64,000 bases of DNA, taken from NCBI GenBank assembly GCA_021294835.1, contig JAJTDF010000011.1, positions 1 to 64,000 of the forward strand, read 5' to 3'. The notes beneath the pieces are model-generated. The model saw only the letters and a program-made list of their open reading frames with translations, did no database searches and was not told the DNA's origin. How positions within the stretch are numbered: the first letter of the stretch is position 1; every line of letters begins with the position of its first letter. Source of the DNA: Planctomycetaceae bacterium. Its GTDB lineage: Bacteria > Planctomycetota > Phycisphaerae > Phycisphaerales > UBA1924. Below are positions 9,556 to 18,193 of this stretch, piece after piece. The position numbers and the translations under genes were made by a program.

Positions 9556-10005
9556 TTATTTGGTGGTGAGCAGAACGACGCCCCCGAGGATGAGGGCGAC
9601 GGCGATGACCTTCTTGGGGGTGACCGGCTCGCCGAGGAGGGTCCAGCCGATGAGGGCGGCGGTGGCGGGGGCGACGGTGAAGGCGATGGGCTTGACGACG
9701 GAGATGTCGCTGATCTTCAGGGCGCAGTAGAAGAGGATGGGCCCGGCGGCGGCGGCGAGGACGCCGGAGCCGATGATCATCTTGGTCCAGACGCCGGGGC
9801 CGGCCTGGTACCACTGGGCGGGCTCGCTCTTGAGCAGGGGGACGGCGATCCAATACGCCATGAGGACCAGGGGGAGGGCGACGACGGCACGGACGCCGGC
9901 GATGGCGAAGGCCCCCACTTCTTTGCCGTGCAGGACGGACTTGGCGCAGACCTCGCCGATGCCCCAGCACAGGCCGGCCCCGATGGCAAGCAGAATCGCG
10001 TTCAT
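9556..10005 (-). CDS. EamA/DMT-family membrane transporter
   Basis: MNAILLAIGAGLCWGIGEVCAKS, repeated hydrophobic helices, C-term LGEPVTPKKVIAVALILGGVVLL. Confidence 0.8.
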   Translation of the reverse strand: MNAILLAIGAGLCWGIGEVCAKSVLHGKEVGAFAIAGVRAVVALPLVLMAYWIAVPLLKSEPAQWYQAGPGVWTKMIIGSGVLAAAAGPILFYCALKISDISVVKPIAFTVAPATAALIGWTLLGEPVTPKKVIAVALILGGVVLLTTK

Positions 10006-10125
10006 CATCCACCGTAGCCGACAGGCGCGGGGGTGGGAAGTTGGGCGGCAAGCGGGGACGAAGGGTGCGGGAGGGGCTTGGCGGGGTGGCCGGCGCGAGG
10101 CCCGCATCTACCATCGGGCCGACCT

Positions 10126-11082
10126 ATGCCCAAAGCCTCCTCCAAGAAGGGCCCCCTCCCCGCACCCCCGCACCCCGCTGTTGTGGTGGAGGTTCCGACC
10201 GACGCGGCGGTGGACCTGCCGGCGCCGCAGACGGCGGCGGCCGTTGCTGAGGCGGCGGCTGCGGAGGTGACCGAGATTCCGGGCGAGGCGGAAGCGGCGG
10301 CAGTGGTAACGGCAAGCGAGGGTGACGCCGTGGAGGCGACGGATGTTGCGCCTGCCGCGCCGGCGGTAGCGACGGCGGCGGTGACGGTGACACTGACGAT
10401 TCCGGCGGATCTGCCCCAGCAGGTGGAGGCGTTGCTGCTGACCAGCGGGCGGGCGGTGCCGGCGTTGCGGCTGGCGGTGGCGCTGGGGCTGGCACCCAAC
10501 GAAGAGGCGGCGGAGGCGATGGGCGGGCAGGCGGGCAAGGCGGCGGCCAAGCAGAGCGGGAGCGGGGAGAAGGGCGAAGGGGAGGCGGGCGGCGAAGCGA
10601 CGCCGCCCCCGCCCAAGCGGCGGCGGAAGGCCAAGGCGGGCGCGGAGCATGATCCGGCGGCGATTATCGCGGCGGCGGTGGATGAACTGAACGGGGTGTA
10701 CGCGAAGTCGGGTCGGTCGTTCCGGGTGGAGGCGGTGGCGGGCGGGTACCGGCTGATGACTCTGCCGAGTTACGGCGCGGTGGTGGCGCGGTTTCAGAAC
10801 GCGCAGAGCAGCGCCAAGCTGTCGCGGGCGGCGGTGGAGACGCTGGCGATCATCGCGTATCGGCAGCCGGTGACGCGGGCGACGCTGGAGGCGATCCGCG
10901 GTGTGGCGTGCGGGGAGATCCTCAAGACGCTGATGGAGCGGCGGCTGATCACCATCGCGGGGCGGGCGGAGGAACTGGGGCGGCCGATCCTGTATGCGAC
11001 CAGCAAGGGCTTCCTGGAGGCGTTCGGACTGTCGAGCCTGAAGGACCTGCCGACGGTTGCGGAGGCCGGGCTGAAGCCGTGA
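10126..11082 (+). CDS. scpB: Segregation and condensation protein B, Ala-rich N-term extension
   Basis: GYRLMTLPSYGAVV...LSRAAVETLAIIAYRQPVTRATLEAIRGV; winged-helix ScpB core. Confidence 0.88.
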   Translation: MPKASSKKGPLPAPPHPAVVVEVPTDAAVDLPAPQTAAAVAEAAAAEVTEIPGEAEAAAVVTASEGDAVEATDVAPAAPAVATAAVTVTLTIPADLPQQVEALLLTSGRAVPALRLAVALGLAPNEEAAEAMGGQAGKAAAKQSGSGEKGEGEAGGEATPPPPKRRRKAKAGAEHDPAAIIAAAVDELNGVYAKSGRSFRVEAVAGGYRLMTLPSYGAVVARFQNAQSSAKLSRAAVETLAIIAYRQPVTRATLEAIRGVACGEILKTLMERRLITIAGRAEELGRPILYATSKGFLEAFGLSSLKDLPTVAEAGLKP

Positions 11083-11113
11083 AGCCGTGAAGCCGTGAAG
11101 CCGTGAAGCCGTG
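11072..11113 (+). repeat. 8-bp tandem repeat (TGAAGCCG)x5 spanning scpB stop codon
   Basis: ctgaagccgtgaagccgtgaagccgtgaagccgtgaagccgtg. Confidence 0.95.
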
Positions 11114-11440
11114 TTGCGGTGTGCCGCGGCTATGGGGACTTGGGCGTTCTGGCAGGCGGCCCGGGCAGGCATGGCCGGCTTGACCTTCGGCAAAGGGCCG
11201 GAATGCTGGTACACCTGGGGTGATCGGGAGCGAACCGGGGCAGCCATCGGCCTGCGGAACGGAGAGCATCGGGTGTGGTTGTCAGACGCGACTGGCGCAA
11301 GTTTCCGGGCTGAACCGGCCCAAGCGGGCGAGGGGTGCCCGATGCGGCATGCGGCCGCTGGATCATGCTGATGGCGGGCGGCATGCCCGAGCGGGGATGA
11401 CGTGCAGCACGAAGCGGGGGGCGGGAACGGATGGAAACGG

Positions 11441-12049
11441 CTAAGCGGGCGGGGTGGCCATGCCCCGGGCCTGGAGCATGATGCGGCGGACGGCGTCGCG
11501 GAGGGCCTGGGCCTCGGGCCAGGGGCCGCCGATGTGCACGGTGACACCCCAACTGTCGGGGCGGCGGTATTCCAGGCGATAGCGGGCCTGTCCCTTCTCG
11601 GGGGCGGTCCAGCGGGTGAGGCCGGCCTTCTCGCCGGCGGCGGCGGCCGACTGGAGCAGTTGGATGACCTCAGTGACCTGGGCTTCGGTCAGCCCGCCCT
11701 CCCAGAGGACGCGAGGGACGTCCATGCCGTCGGCCCCCATGGAGGTTTGCGGGCCGCTGAAGGCCAGGGCTCCGTCGGTGGAGAGGCGGTAGCCCTCGAC
11801 GCGGTTGGAGGCGCTCTGGACCACGTTCAGGTCAAAGCTCCAGCCGCCGGTGGGGGCTCCGCGGACAGTCTGGATGGGGGCGTTGGTCTGCCCGGCCCAA
11901 CCGCCGGAGGCGGCGGCGGGGGAGTCCTTGCCGGCACAGGCGGCGAGGCCGCAGACGCCGGCCAGACAGGCCAGCAGCAGCGCGGCGATGGCCCGGCGGC
12001 GCACCACGGGGCGGGGCAGGCGGAGCGGGACTGGGGTCGGGATGGCCAT
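11441..12049 (-). CDS. Putative lipoprotein
   Basis: Signal peptide with lipobox-like LAACAG; no recognised domain. Confidence 0.6.
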   Translation of the reverse strand: MAIPTPVPLRLPRPVVRRRAIAALLLACLAGVCGLAACAGKDSPAAASGGWAGQTNAPIQTVRGAPTGGWSFDLNVVQSASNRVEGYRLSTDGALAFSGPQTSMGADGMDVPRVLWEGGLTEAQVTEVIQLLQSAAAAGEKAGLTRWTAPEKGQARYRLEYRRPDSWGVTVHIGGPWPEAQALRDAVRRIMLQARGMATPPA

Positions 12050-12192
12050 GGTGCACCGTACGCCGGCGCGGGCGGGGGATTGGCTGGGGGGTGCGGGGGG
12101 TGCGGGGGGTGCGGGGCGGTTGGGGTTCTGGGGAGGATGGCCCGCCTGGCAGAGCCGACTGAGGGGGAGGCTGCCCCGTACCCTCTGTGCCC

Positions 12193-14226
12193 ATGAAAGT
12201 CTCTGCCGCGTGGATCAACTCGTACCTGCAGCCGGGGGACCTGTCTGCCGACCAGATGGAGCAGGTGCTCACGTTTGTGGGGCTGCCGATTGAATCGATC
12301 GAAGCGTTGCCGGCGCGGGCGACGGGGGGCGGGGGAACCGGAGGCGGCGCGACGACGGCCGATGCGCGGCTGGATGTGGAGGTGACCAGCAACCGGGGGG
12401 ACTGCCTGTGCCATGTGGGGCTGGCGCGGGAGATCGCGGCGGCGACGGGGCGGAGGTTCGTGCCTCCGGCGGCGAAGGCGGCGCTGCCGGCGGGGGATCG
12501 GGCGGGGGCGGAGGCGACGCTGCGGAACGAGGTGCCGGAGGCGTGCCCGCTGTTCACGCTGCGGCTGATTCGGGGGGTGAAGGTGGGGCCGAGCCCGGCG
12601 TGGCTGGCTGAGGCGCTGACGGCGGCGGGGGCGAGGCCGATCAACAACGTGGTGGACGCGACGAACTTTGTGCTGCTGGAGATGGGGCAGCCGAGCCACG
12701 CGTTTGACCTGGCCAAGGTGGCCAAGGGGCAGGACGGGCGGCCGGGGATCATCGTGCGGACGGCCAAGGCGGGTGAGAAGATGACGCTGCTGGACGGACG
12801 GACGATCACGCTGGCGGGGTTTGAGACGGTGGTGGCGGATGAGTCGGGGCCGGTGTCGCTGGCGGGGGTGATGGGCGGTGAGGGGACATCGGTGACGGCG
12901 GGGACGACCGAGGTGCTGGTGGAGGTGGCGACATGGGACCCGGTGGCGGTGCGGTCGGCGGCGCGCAAGCACGGGATCCGGACGGATTCGTCATACCGGT
13001 ATGAGCGGACGGTGCCGGCGGCGAGCATGGCCCCGGCGGCGGACCGGCTGGCGGACCTGATCGTGCAGATCGCCGGGGGGACGGTGGTGCCGGGGATGCT
13101 GACGGCGGGCAAGCCGGTTGCGCCGGCGACGCAGATCAGCCTGCGGCCGGGGCGATGCCGGGCGGTGATCGGGGCGAACTTCAGCGACGAGCAGATGCGC
13201 GGTGCGTTGACGGCGCAGGGCTTTGCGGTGGCCGGGTCGGGCGAGAGCCTGACGGTGACGGTGCCGGCGCACCGGCCGGATGTGCGGCTGGAGATCGACC
13301 TGATTGAAGAGGTGGCCAGGACGGTGGGGTACGACCGGATTCCGCTGCACGGGCGGGTGAGCGTGTCGGTTCGGCCGGCGCAGACGACCGAGCGGGCGGT
13401 GACGGAACTGAGCCGGGTGCTGACGGGGGCGGGGTTCTATGAGACGGTGACGTTCTCGTTCACCAGCGCCAAGGCGGCCAAGCCGTTCTTGCCGGTCGGG
13501 AGCGGGCTGCGGCTGACGGGGGTGTCGGAGGAGCGTCGCGGGAGCGAGAACATCTGCCGGCCGTCGGTACTGGCGGGGCTGCTGGAGTGCCGGCGGGCCA
13601 ACCAGGATGCGAAGGTGCACGCGCCGGGGGGCGTGCGGCTGTTTGAGATGGCGGGGGTGTTTGCGGACAAGCCGGGGGCGAATGGGCCGGGGGCGAGCGG
13701 GCCAGGGCCGAGCACGGCGGAACGCGCGGTGCTGGCGTTGCTGGCCGACGCCCCGACGGCGCCGGGGCTTTCGGCGCATGAGCGGCGGCAGGCGGCCTTT
13801 GCGCTGGCGAAGGGGACGCTGGTGACGGCGGCGGAGACGCTGCTGGGCGGCGGGCGGCTGACGGTGCGGCCGGGGCCGACGCCACACGCGGGGTTTGAAG
13901 CGGCGGCGACGGCACAGGTGCTGGTGGACGGGGCGGTGATCGGGCATGTGGGGCTGGTGAGCGCCGAGGTGCAGCGGCTGTTTGATCTGGAGTGGGCGCA
14001 GGTGGAGGGCGAGGCGGCGGGGCTGTCGCTGGCGAACATCGAGAGCACGCGGTTTGTGACGACGTATCGGGGCAAGCCGCTGGCGGCGGGGAAGAAGTCG
14101 GTGACGCTGCGGATGGTGTTCCGGCACCCGGAGCGGACGCTGCGCGACGACGAGGTGAACGCGGAGGTGGAGCGGCTGGTGGCGCGGCTGAAGACAGTGC
14201 TGAAGGCGGAGATCCGCACGGCGTGA
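12193..14226 (+). CDS. pheT: Phenylalanine-tRNA ligase beta subunit
   Basis: MKVSAAWINSYL, LDVEVTSNRGDCLCHVGLARE, NNVVDATNFVLLEMGQPSHAFD, ferredoxin-fold anticodon-binding C-term. Confidence 0.95.
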   Translation: MKVSAAWINSYLQPGDLSADQMEQVLTFVGLPIESIEALPARATGGGGTGGGATTADARLDVEVTSNRGDCLCHVGLAREIAAATGRRFVPPAAKAALPAGDRAGAEATLRNEVPEACPLFTLRLIRGVKVGPSPAWLAEALTAAGARPINNVVDATNFVLLEMGQPSHAFDLAKVAKGQDGRPGIIVRTAKAGEKMTLLDGRTITLAGFETVVADESGPVSLAGVMGGEGTSVTAGTTEVLVEVATWDPVAVRSAARKHGIRTDSSYRYERTVPAASMAPAADRLADLIVQIAGGTVVPGMLTAGKPVAPATQISLRPGRCRAVIGANFSDEQMRGALTAQGFAVAGSGESLTVTVPAHRPDVRLEIDLIEEVARTVGYDRIPLHGRVSVSVRPAQTTERAVTELSRVLTGAGFYETVTFSFTSAKAAKPFLPVGSGLRLTGVSEERRGSENICRPSVLAGLLECRRANQDAKVHAPGGVRLFEMAGVFADKPGANGPGASGPGPSTAERAVLALLADAPTAPGLSAHERRQAAFALAKGTLVTAAETLLGGGRLTVRPGPTPHAGFEAAATAQVLVDGAVIGHVGLVSAEVQRLFDLEWAQVEGEAAGLSLANIESTRFVTTYRGKPLAAGKKSVTLRMVFRHPERTLRDDEVNAEVERLVARLKTVLKAEIRTA

Positions 14227-14301
14227 TCGCGTGGGTGGGGTGCGGCACGGGGGATGACCGCAGATACCTAGGATGGCTCTGTATGTGTGCAGGAGCCGAC
14301 G

Positions 14302-14682
14302 ATGCCGACTGAACGCGCGGGGACGAACCAGGCCCATCCGGCGGTGCTGCAGGGCACGCTGGAGATGATGATCATGACGGTGCTGCGCGGCGGGGAGCGG
14401 CACGGGTATGGGCTGGCCAGGGAGATCGAGCGGCGGTCGGGCGGGGTGATCAGCGTTGAGGAGGGCTCGCTGTATCCGGCGCTCAAGCGGATGAGCAAAC
14501 GCGGGGATGTGCAGGGGGAATGGCGGCTGAACGAGACGGGGCGGCGGGCGAGGTTTTATCGGCTGACGGCCTCGGGGCGACGGCACCTGGCGACGCAGAC
14601 GGGACTGTGGGTGCGGTTTTCCGGGGCGGTGAATGCGGTGCTGCGCGAGAACGGCGGCGGCGAGGGGATTGCGGATCTGTAA
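14302..14682 (+). CDS. PadR-family transcriptional regulator
   Basis: LQGTLEMMIMTVLRGGERHGYGLAREIERRSGGVISVEEGSLYPALKRM. Confidence 0.9.
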   Translation: MPTERAGTNQAHPAVLQGTLEMMIMTVLRGGERHGYGLAREIERRSGGVISVEEGSLYPALKRMSKRGDVQGEWRLNETGRRARFYRLTASGRRHLATQTGLWVRFSGAVNAVLRENGGGEGIADL

Positions 14683-14694
14683 AACATACGTAGT

Positions 14695-14727
14695 CATGCG
14701 ATGCATTGACACATCGACATGCGATGC
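14695..14727. promoter_or_regulatory. Direct repeat CATGCGATGC x2, 23 bp apart
   Basis: CATGCGATGC at 14695-14704 and 14718-14727, between padR and ilvE. Confidence 0.45.
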
Positions 14728-14880
14728 TTGCGATCACCTGAAGCTGCGTGTTGCTGTCCGTCGTGGCGCGGCTTGATCGGTCGGGGTCGCGCACTAAACT
14801 CGCAACCCGGCCATGGACTCGGCCGATAGAAGCGTCACGGATTGCTCGACGATCGCCTTCCATCCCCTGCGGAGTCCGCC

Positions 14881-15987
14881 ATGAAGACCAAGGCCCCGAA
14901 GAAGCCCGCCCCCGCCAAGAAGACCGCGTCCAAGGCGTCGCCCGCCGTGAAGAACGGTTCCGCGAAGCTCGCCAAGCTCGCCAAGTTCGCCAAGCCGGCC
15001 AAGAACATCGCGGCGAAGGCGGTCGCCTCCAAGCCGTCTCCGGCGAAGACCAAGTCGTGGATCGGCGACCATTCGACGCTGCACGCGTTCACCGCGGGCA
15101 TTCCCAAGGGCGAGACGCCGATCATCTACGTGAACGGGCGCATGGTGCCCAAGGCCGAGGCCTCGGTCTCGGTGTACGACCACGGCCTGCTGTACGGCGA
15201 CGGGGTGTTCGAGGGCATCCGCGTGTACCGCGGGAAGATCTTCAAGTGCGGCCAGCACATGGAGCGGCTGTGGCGCTGCGCCGAGATGATCCGGCTGCGG
15301 ATCCCGGTTTCTCGCGATGAGATGGTGCAGATCATGCGGGACTGCATCGCGGCCAACCACATCGAAGAGGGGTACATCCGGCTGGTGGTGTCGCGCGGGT
15401 ATGGCACGCTGGGTCTGGACCCGCGCAAGTGCCCGGTCGCCGGCGTGATCTGCATCGCCGACCAGATCGCCCTGTACTCCAAGGAGCAGTACGAGAAGGG
15501 CATGCGGATCATCGTGGCCAAGCGGCCCCGCACGCCGATCCAGTGCCTGGACCCGCGCATCAAGTCACTGAACTACCTCAACAACATCCTGGGCAAGGTC
15601 GAGGCCATTGATCAGGGCTGCGACGAGGCCATCATGCTCAACCTCGACGGCTACGTCGGCGAGTGCACGGGCGACAACATCTTCATCATCCGCAACGGCC
15701 AGGTGTTCACGCCGCCCACCGAGGCGGGCATTCTGGAGGGCATCACCCGCCGCTTCGTGATCGACCTGTGCACCGAGGCGGGCATCACCTGCAACGTCAA
15801 GAGCATGCTGCCTGAGGAGGTCAAGTCCGCCGACGAGGTCTTCCTCACTGGCACGGCTGCGGAGATCATCGCGGTCACCCAGATCGACGACATCCGCATC
15901 GGCTCGGGCACCGAGGGCCCGGTGACCCGCAAGCTGCGTGAGGCCTTCCGCAAGGTTGTCACCTCCGACCACGTGCCCGAGGATTGA
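14881..15987 (+). CDS. ilvE: Branched-chain-amino-acid aminotransferase (class IV) with Lys/Ala/Pro-rich N-terminal tail
   Basis: VSVYDHGLLYGDGVFEGIRVYRGKIF, SLNYLNNILGK, EVFLTGTAAEIIAV; tail KTKAPKKPAPAKKTASKASPAVKNGSAKLAKLAK. Confidence 0.92.
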   Translation: MKTKAPKKPAPAKKTASKASPAVKNGSAKLAKLAKFAKPAKNIAAKAVASKPSPAKTKSWIGDHSTLHAFTAGIPKGETPIIYVNGRMVPKAEASVSVYDHGLLYGDGVFEGIRVYRGKIFKCGQHMERLWRCAEMIRLRIPVSRDEMVQIMRDCIAANHIEEGYIRLVVSRGYGTLGLDPRKCPVAGVICIADQIALYSKEQYEKGMRIIVAKRPRTPIQCLDPRIKSLNYLNNILGKVEAIDQGCDEAIMLNLDGYVGECTGDNIFIIRNGQVFTPPTEAGILEGITRRFVIDLCTEAGITCNVKSMLPEEVKSADEVFLTGTAAEIIAVTQIDDIRIGSGTEGPVTRKLREAFRKVVTSDHVPED

Positions 15988-16024
15988 GCCCGGCCCGGAC
16001 GCTGACTGCAAGACGGATGAATTG

Positions 16025-16068
16025 ACCGCCGCGGCCTTGCCAGGAGAACCAAGGTCGCGGCGGTTTTT
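16025..16068 (+). terminator. Intrinsic terminator after ilvE
   Basis: ACCGCCGCGGCCTTG...CAAGGTCGCGGCGGT stem followed by TTTTT. Confidence 0.88.
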
Positions 16069-16189
16069 CGTTGGCCGGGCGGGCAGGTGAGCAGGGGGCA
16101 GCCGGTGCCGGCAGCGAAGCTTCTGGTCACCCCTGCCCGCGTCACCAACGGGTTTGCTGACGGCGGCGAAACGACGGCCGCCGGTTGGC

Positions 16190-16345
16190 CTCGCCCCACT
16201 GCGCCCGCCACCCCCACCCCCACCACCCCCACCACCCCCACCACCCCCCGCCCTCCCGCCCCCCCACACCCTTCACCACTGCCCGCCCTTCCCCCGGTCG
16301 GCCACCCTCCCCCTTCACCCCCATCTCTCACTCCCACCCACCCGT
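16190..16345. repeat. C-rich low-complexity tract (G-rich on minus strand)
   Basis: (CCCCCACCA)n-type sequence, many C-runs of 4 or more. Confidence 0.8.
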
Positions 16346-16869
16346 TTCCGTGCGGAGTTCACTGCGTTTCAACTGCCGATGCCCGCTCTTGGGCGGTTGC
16401 GGACTGCTGACCCGGCGGCGTCCGGACCAGCCGGCGGCCATGTGCCGACACGCCGGAAGCACCTGAAGCCTTGTGCGGGCACACTTGGACCGGCCCAGGC
16501 GCCGGCCCGCGGGGCCACCACCCAATCTTCATAACGCAATCCGCAGCGCAGTCCGCCAAAAAAACTCAAAGAAGCGTGCAAACGTGCTCGCCAGAGCGAA
16601 TAGCCCGGAGGCATATGCGGCGTGACTTTGACGCTGCCGAGGGCCGACTGCGGTGGGACGGGGTTGGCACGCTCAGGGGAGCGTGTATCTTTCGGACGGA
16701 CTCCGACCGCGGCTGGCTGCGTCACCACGCCGGGCGAGAGGAGGTTTGGTTGGCACAGGCCGCGGCAGAGGATGTGCAGCGGAGAGGGTCGCCCGGTGCG
16801 TGAGTGTGTATCCAACGCGAAGTCGGCTGCGGGAACGCTGCGCGAGGAGGGCGAGGGCGACGGCCGGTT

Positions 16870-17125
16870 TGTCGGGGTGGACGCATCGCTGCCGGCGCTG
16901 GCACTGGGGCATTGTGCGGATCAGCCGGGGGCACACACACTGCAACCGACGGAACTGGTGCACGAGGCCGGCGAGCGGCTGGCGCGGTGTCCGACGGGCA
17001 CGCCGGCCGATCGCGAGCACGTGGCGGCGGTGGTGTTGCGAGCGATGCGGCAGTTCGTGGTGGATCATGCGCGGTGCAAGGCGGCAGTGAAGCGCGGGGG
17101 AGGCGGGCAGCGACCGGGACGCGTG
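16870..17125 (+). pseudogene. Degenerate fragment of ECF sigma factor (planctomycete Sig-70_X6 type)
   Basis: GAHTLQPTELVHEAGERLARCP...DREHVAAVVLRAMRQFVVDHARCKAAVKRGGGGQ matches the region 2 signature of this family; rest and region 4 absent. Confidence 0.7.
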
Positions 17126-17176
17126 AGATGCTGGCTGCACGCCCGGCGTGTGCCGGAGGGGCGGTGGCTGGTGGTC

Positions 17177-18127
17177 GTGCGGCTGCTGGCGGTGATGCTG
17201 GCGGCAGCGGCGACCATGGCCAGCACGGGCGGGTGCCGGCGGGAGGCGGGGACGGCGGCGGCGGCGGCGAACGCGAATGCCGGCCCCCGGGTGGTGGCGC
17301 TGGGGCCGGGGTTGACGGACATGCTGCGGAGCCTGGGGATGGGCGGGAAGCTGGTGGGGCGGCACGGATTTGACGCGTGGGCGGATGCGGCGTTGCCGGT
17401 GTGCGGGGACCAGACGGGGCTGAACTTTGAGAACCTGCTGCGGGTGCGGCCGACGCACGTGTATGTGCAGTGGGGGCAGCGGACGCTGCCGCCGGCGCTG
17501 GTGGATCTGGCCGAGCGGGAGGGGTGGCGGCTGCACAATGTGCCGCTGCTGACGCTGGCGGATGTGCGGGCGGCGGCGGAACTGATGCACGGTGAACTGG
17601 CGGGAGGGGAGTTTGCGAGCACGGCGTTTGCCAAGCGGTGGGATGCGGCGTTTGCGGCCGAAGGCAGGCCTGGCCTGGCCGGCGCGGGGCGGGTGCTGCT
17701 GCTGCACACGGTGAACCCGCCGGCGGCGCTGGGGCCGGGCTCGTATCACCACGACACGCTGGTGGCTTTGGGCGGCAGGCCGGCGCTGACGACGGGCGGG
17801 GCGTATCAGACACTGGATGCGGAGGCGGTGCTGCGGCTGGCTCCGGATGCGGTGGTGCTGGTGCAGCCGGCGGCGGCGGGGGGGGCGGGGGCCGGGCAGA
17901 ATGCCGCGGATGAGGTGGTGGTGGGTGCGGGGGCGGCGGCGCATCTGGGGCCGCTGGCGGGGCTGGCGATTCCGGCGTTAGCGGGGGGCAGCGAGCCGGG
18001 CGTGCCGCCCCGGGTGGCGCGGTTCACCGGGTCGATGACGCTGATTCCCGGACCGAGCCTGGCGGGGTTTGCGGAGCAGTTGCGGGGGGTGCTGCGGGGG
18101 TGGGCGGGGGTAGGCGGGCACCGGTGA
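17177..18127 (+). CDS. BtuF-like periplasmic binding lipoprotein
   Basis: Lipobox ATMASTGGC; RVVALGPGLTDMLRSLGMGGKLVGR...RVRPTHVYVQWGQRTLP; start uncertain (in-frame GTGs). Confidence 0.7.
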   Translation: MRLLAVMLAAAATMASTGGCRREAGTAAAAANANAGPRVVALGPGLTDMLRSLGMGGKLVGRHGFDAWADAALPVCGDQTGLNFENLLRVRPTHVYVQWGQRTLPPALVDLAEREGWRLHNVPLLTLADVRAAAELMHGELAGGEFASTAFAKRWDAAFAAEGRPGLAGAGRVLLLHTVNPPAALGPGSYHHDTLVALGGRPALTTGGAYQTLDAEAVLRLAPDAVVLVQPAAAGGAGAGQNAADEVVVGAGAAAHLGPLAGLAIPALAGGSEPGVPPRVARFTGSMTLIPGPSLAGFAEQLRGVLRGWAGVGGHR

Positions 18128-18193
18128 TGTGGGGGGCCAGAAGAGCCCGGCGGAGCCACCGGGGCGGGGGTCGGCCACTACCCTGCCGCCCTC

